DNA of 7,029 nt from NCBI GenBank assembly GCA_007136375.1, contig SLHB01000380.1, positions 1 through 7,029 on the forward strand, written 5' to 3'. Origin of the DNA: Candidatus Hydrogenedentota bacterium. GTDB taxonomy: Bacteria > Hydrogenedentota > Hydrogenedentia > Hydrogenedentales > SLHB01. A program made the position numbers and the translations under genes. This document shows, one piece after another, positions 5,148 to 7,029 of the stretch. The notes under the pieces are model-generated. The model was not told the DNA's origin. It searched no databases and saw only the letters and a list, made by a program, of their open reading frames with translations. Position 1 is the first letter of the stretch. The number at the start of each line of letters is the position of its first letter.

Positions 5148-6035
5148 ATGCAGCGAGGATCACGTTCTTTACCATGGCTCGCGGCTTTGGCCGCGGCGAT
5201 CATCCTGGCCCCGGCTCCAGCACACGGCGGCGAGGGAGCGCCTCATGTCTTGTTGGTGGCGGGCGAAACGGAGATCTACGAAAGCCACGTCACGCTGACC
5301 CGGCTGGGCGAGTTCCTGGAAGACCACCTTGGGATGACCTACACCCTCATCACGACGGATACGCGGGAGGACATTCCCGGAATGGAGCAGATAGCCGACG
5401 CCGACCTCGCCGTGCTGGCGATCCGGCGCCGCGCGCTGGCGTACGAGTCCATGCTCGCCTTCCAAGAATATCTGGAGGCCGGCAAACCCATTCTGGCCTT
5501 CCGCACAACCTCTCACGCCTTCGACCCCACGGGCGACTATCAGCACCTCCCGGACATCACGGAAGTGGATCCCGGCGAACTCGACCCCGGCGATCCCGTG
5601 GCGTGGCGATCCTTCGACAATGACGTCCTCGGCTGTGACTACGACGGCTACCCCAGCGGCGCCACGGCTGTCCGCATGCCCGCCGGCGCCATGGACCACC
5701 CCATCATGGAAGGGTTGGAAGGCCCCTACGCCCTCCGTGAAACGATGTACCGGAGCGCGCCGCTGGGCGAAACCACTGAACTCCTCCTTATGGGCGCCTG
5801 CATCGACGGCGGGCTGGACAATCCCCGCTATCACCGGGATCAGGATGAGGAGGTCCCCGATGAGCCCTTGGCCTGGACCAACGACTACAACGGCGCCCCC
5901 ATCTTCTACACGTCCATGGGCGGTCTCCCGGCTTGGGACGCCGATTGGTACCAGCGAATGATGCTGAACGCCCTCTTCTGGCTGCTGGACGAGCCCGCGC
6001 CGGACAATCTCAAAGCGCGCCTCGAAGAATTCTAA
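5148..6035 (+). CDS. Secreted ThuA-like (class I glutamine amidotransferase-fold) protein
   Basis: A 295-residue exported protein with a ThuA-like domain, a fold of the class I glutamine amidotransferase type often found near carbohydrate-use genes in planctomycete-like bacteria. The ATG at 5148 follows AAAGGGAG at four bases from its end and begins a signal peptide: RGSRS, then a hydrophobic core LAALAAAIILAPAPA with a likely cut after Ala25. The Rossmann-like start HVLLVAGETEIYESH (33-47) is followed by LAFRTTSHAFDP (116-127), which is the ThuA R-x-S-H motif, and APIFYTSMGGLPAW (250-263) near the end, a typical ThuA segment before the last helix (QRMMLNALFWLL). The amidotransferase cysteine is not present at the elbow position, so glutaminase activity is unlikely. 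Substrate or partner is unknown; ThuA of rhizobia has been linked to trehalose use. It is probably transcribed alone, given the hairpin just downstream. Confidence 0.82.
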   Translation: MQRGSRSLPWLAALAAAIILAPAPAHGGEGAPHVLLVAGETEIYESHVTLTRLGEFLEDHLGMTYTLITTDTREDIPGMEQIADADLAVLAIRRRALAYESMLAFQEYLEAGKPILAFRTTSHAFDPTGDYQHLPDITEVDPGELDPGDPVAWRSFDNDVLGCDYDGYPSGATAVRMPAGAMDHPIMEGLEGPYALRETMYRSAPLGETTELLLMGACIDGGLDNPRYHRDQDEEVPDEPLAWTNDYNGAPIFYTSMGGLPAWDADWYQRMMLNALFWLLDEPAPDNLKARLEEF

Positions 6036-6040
6036 CCTCA

Positions 6041-6083
6041 CGGAGGACAGGCGTGGACGCCCAACGCGCCCGCTTGTCCTCCG
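6041..6083 (+). terminator. Long hairpin downstream of the ThuA-like gene
   Basis: CGGAGGACAGGCG (6041-6053) pairs with CGCTTGTCCTCCG (6071-6083) over 13 positions, with one G-U pair, around a 17-base loop. It starts five bases after the stop codon. The following bases are CCTCCTCTCTCTGG, pyrimidine-rich but not a true T-run, so it may be a weak intrinsic terminator or a 3' stabilising structure. Confidence 0.5.
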
Positions 6084-6141
6084 CCTCCTCTCTCTGGACC
6101 TTCCCGCAGCCCTCCGCACGTTTCCTGCTTCTTCCCCGGAA

Positions 6142-6155
6142 TGTGATCGCTCACA
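6142..6155. promoter_or_regulatory. LacI/GalR-type operator candidate
   Basis: TGTGATCGCTCACA is a 14-base near-palindrome centred on CG; six of seven positions per half match symmetrically. It resembles the symmetric lac operator core TGTGAGCGCTCACA with one change. It is also CRP-like in arms (TGTGA/TCACA), but the gap is four bases instead of six. It lies about 80 bases upstream of the promoter of the LamG gene, further than a simple repressor site usually does. Confidence 0.4.
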
Positions 6156-6206
6156 AAAGTCGTACAAATCTCGGCCGTATTCACGCACGAATTGGAAGAT
6201 TTTTGC

Positions 6207-6221
6207 AGCACAATAGCACAA
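6207..6221 (+). repeat. Tandem AGCACAA direct repeat
   Basis: AGCACAA occurs at 6207-6213 and 6215-6221, one base apart, ending 12 bases before the -35 hexamer of the promoter at 6234-6262. Direct repeats in this position can be activator sites; with only two short copies, chance is possible. Confidence 0.3.
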
Positions 6222-6233
6222 CACGCTCAAAAC

Positions 6234-6262
6234 TTGATTTTTTACTTATAAGTTGCTATGCT
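6234..6262 (+). promoter_or_regulatory. Sigma70-type promoter of the LamG gene
   Basis: TTGATT (6234-6239), a 17-base spacer and TATGCT (6257-6262) form a plausible promoter. The context TTGCTAT at the -10 also occurs in the peptide-gene promoter (TTGCTATCGT on the minus strand). The spacer holds the perfect 10-base palindrome ACTTATAAGT (6244-6253), a possible operator. Transcription would start near 6270, leaving a leader of about 80 bases. Confidence 0.5.
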
Positions 6263-6334
6263 TTTCTCATCCTTGTCGGGGTTCGGCCCGTGCTGGATCC
6301 CGCAGAGTGCGTCGTTTTGGCTAAAAAGGGAGAG

Positions 6335-6340
6335 AAGGAG
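6335..6340 (+). promoter_or_regulatory. Ribosome binding site of the LamG gene
   Basis: AAGGAG lies eight bases before the ATG at 6349. It fixes the start and fits the signal peptide that follows. Confidence 0.75.
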
Positions 6341-6348
6341 CGGCAACG

Positions 6349-7029
6349 ATGAAACGAAGTCTTGTGAGACAGGCCCTCGTCTGCGTGGCGGCGGCGGCCC
6401 TTGTCCTCGGCGCCTGGCCGGCGGGCGCCCAGAACGCCACGGAGAGTCTCTTGCAATTCGGCGGATCGAGCGCCGACAATACCTGGGTCAACACCAACAT
6501 GGATCCGGACGATCTCCAGTTCCCCCTGTCTTTCTCCATCTGGGCCTACTGGTTTGATGATGGCACGACCCGGAACAAGATCTGGGGTTGGTTCTATGGC
6601 GCCGGCAGCGACCGGGGCGAAGTGGAGGTTGTCCCCGGCGACGTGTTCCGCCTCGTGTGGTGGGGTCATGATCGGGTGAACGCGGCGCCCTTCGCGAGCA
6701 ACGAGTGGGTCCATATTGGCGTGGTCATGACCGAGAGTCAGGCGCGCCTGTACCTGAATGGCGCCCTTATGGGCACGACGACGACCAATCCGATCAGCGA
6801 CGGCCATAATATCTGGATCGGCGCGCGGCCCAACAACGCGGAGGACAGCTTTGCCGGTTACCTCAACAACTGGATGATCTTCGATGGCGATGTTGGCGAC
6901 ACGGGCATGATGCAGCTTGCGTCCGGCGTGACCCCGGGCACGGTCCCCCTGTTGCAGCACCTGGAGATGCAGGAAGGCCAAGGGGACACGGTCTTTGACC
7001 TAAGCGGCAACGGAAACGACGGGATCCTG
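6349..7029 (+). CDS. Secreted LamG (concanavalin A-like) domain protein, 3' end cut by window
   Basis: 227 codons are visible with no stop, so the protein continues beyond the window. It begins with a signal peptide: basic MKRSLVRQ, a hydrophobic core VCVAAAALVLGAW, and a likely cut after AGA at residue 27. A LamG/concanavalin A-like jellyroll domain spans about residues 32-185, with its typical core NEWVHIGVVMTESQARLYLNG (118-138; Trp120, Tyr135, Asn137-Gly138), then IWIGARPNN (155-163) and FAGYLNNWMIFD (168-179). A second LamG unit seems to start at about 201: LQHLEMQEGQGDTVFDLSG (202-220), which is the usual L-x-L-x-E-G-x-G-x-x-x-x-D-x-SGNG lead-in. Such domains bind carbohydrates or act as structural modules in large surface proteins; a function or attached catalytic domain cannot be seen. 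Own promoter and Shine-Dalgarno sequence are present. Confidence 0.85.
   Translation, partial: MKRSLVRQALVCVAAAALVLGAWPAGAQNATESLLQFGGSSADNTWVNTNMDPDDLQFPLSFSIWAYWFDDGTTRNKIWGWFYGAGSDRGEVEVVPGDVFRLVWWGHDRVNAAPFASNEWVHIGVVMTESQARLYLNGALMGTTTTNPISDGHNIWIGARPNNAEDSFAGYLNNWMIFDGDVGDTGMMQLASGVTPGTVPLLQHLEMQEGQGDTVFDLSGNGNDGIL

Larger units (their letters stand above)
6036..6348. other. Intergenic region with hairpin, operator candidate and promoter
   Basis: 313 bases with no gene between two plus-strand secreted-protein genes. The first part is C/T- and G-rich with a long hairpin (6041-6083). From about 6140 to 6262 the base composition turns markedly AT-richer than the rest of the window and contains a LacI-type operator candidate, a tandem 7-mer and a promoter. 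Open frames on either strand here lack coding character. Confidence 0.5.

Noticed and set aside
6142..6155. CRP/FNR-type binding site
   Set aside because: The TGTGA/TCACA arms are separated by four bases instead of the six needed for CRP, and FNR arms differ; a LacI-type reading with central CG fits better.
5169..6230. 353-residue minus-strand open frame opposite the ThuA-like gene
   Set aside because: Antisense shadow; the plus strand has the signal peptide, Shine-Dalgarno sequence and ThuA motifs.
6256..6981. 241-residue minus-strand open frame opposite the LamG gene
   Set aside because: Antisense to a gene with signal peptide, promoter and LamG motifs; no recognisable domain.
1..7029. 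CRISPR array, insertion sequence, tRNA or rRNA
   Set aside because: No regularly spaced repeats, transposase, terminal inverted repeats with target duplications, or RNA gene signatures were seen by reading both strands.

Overview
The window is GC-rich bacterial DNA with strong codon-position bias: long antisense shadow frames lie opposite nearly every gene. It carries two blocks of minus-strand genes followed by two plus-strand genes for secreted proteins. The combination of a ThuA-like secreted protein, a secreted LamG (concanavalin A-like) protein, a divergent uronate isomerase and an AP-superfamily phosphodiesterase suggests an environmental polysaccharide degrader of the Hydrogenedentota, Planctomycetota or wider PVC type. 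This is inference from gene content; no rRNA or marker gene is present to confirm it.

Left edge (1-750, minus strand): two very short genes, one cut by the window edge, each with a strong ribosome binding site. They share a near-identical leader (AAGGAGnnnAGTATC), a related N-terminus (K-H-[L/I]-N-x-[I/V]-S) and a later [L/F]-I-[L/V]-D-[L/V]-L stretch. The upstream gene has a good sigma70-type promoter, and part of that promoter (ATTGCATTTTnnTAT) recurs upstream of the second gene. They look like paralogous small peptides and are the least explained part of the window.

Centre (751-4695, minus strand): a probable four-gene operon, transcribed from right to left. In order it encodes an RDD-family membrane protein, a divergent uronate isomerase/amidohydrolase, a hotdog-fold acyl-CoA thioesterase whose TTG start overlaps the preceding stop, and a type I phosphodiesterase/nucleotide pyrophosphatase-like enzyme with a complete metal-ligand set. 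The isomerase and thioesterase are translationally coupled. No obvious single pathway joins all four.

Right (4696-7029): a 452-base divergent intergenic region holds a perfect 17-base palindrome (an operator candidate) and an 8-bp inverted repeat. It is followed by a secreted ThuA-like protein gene with a strong hairpin just downstream. A comparatively AT-rich control region then carries a LacI-type operator candidate, a tandem 7-mer and a sigma70-like promoter. It leads into a secreted LamG-domain protein that runs off the right edge as a second LamG repeat begins. This fits a regulated carbohydrate-related surface or secreted function, though no catabolic enzyme for a defined glycan is visible.
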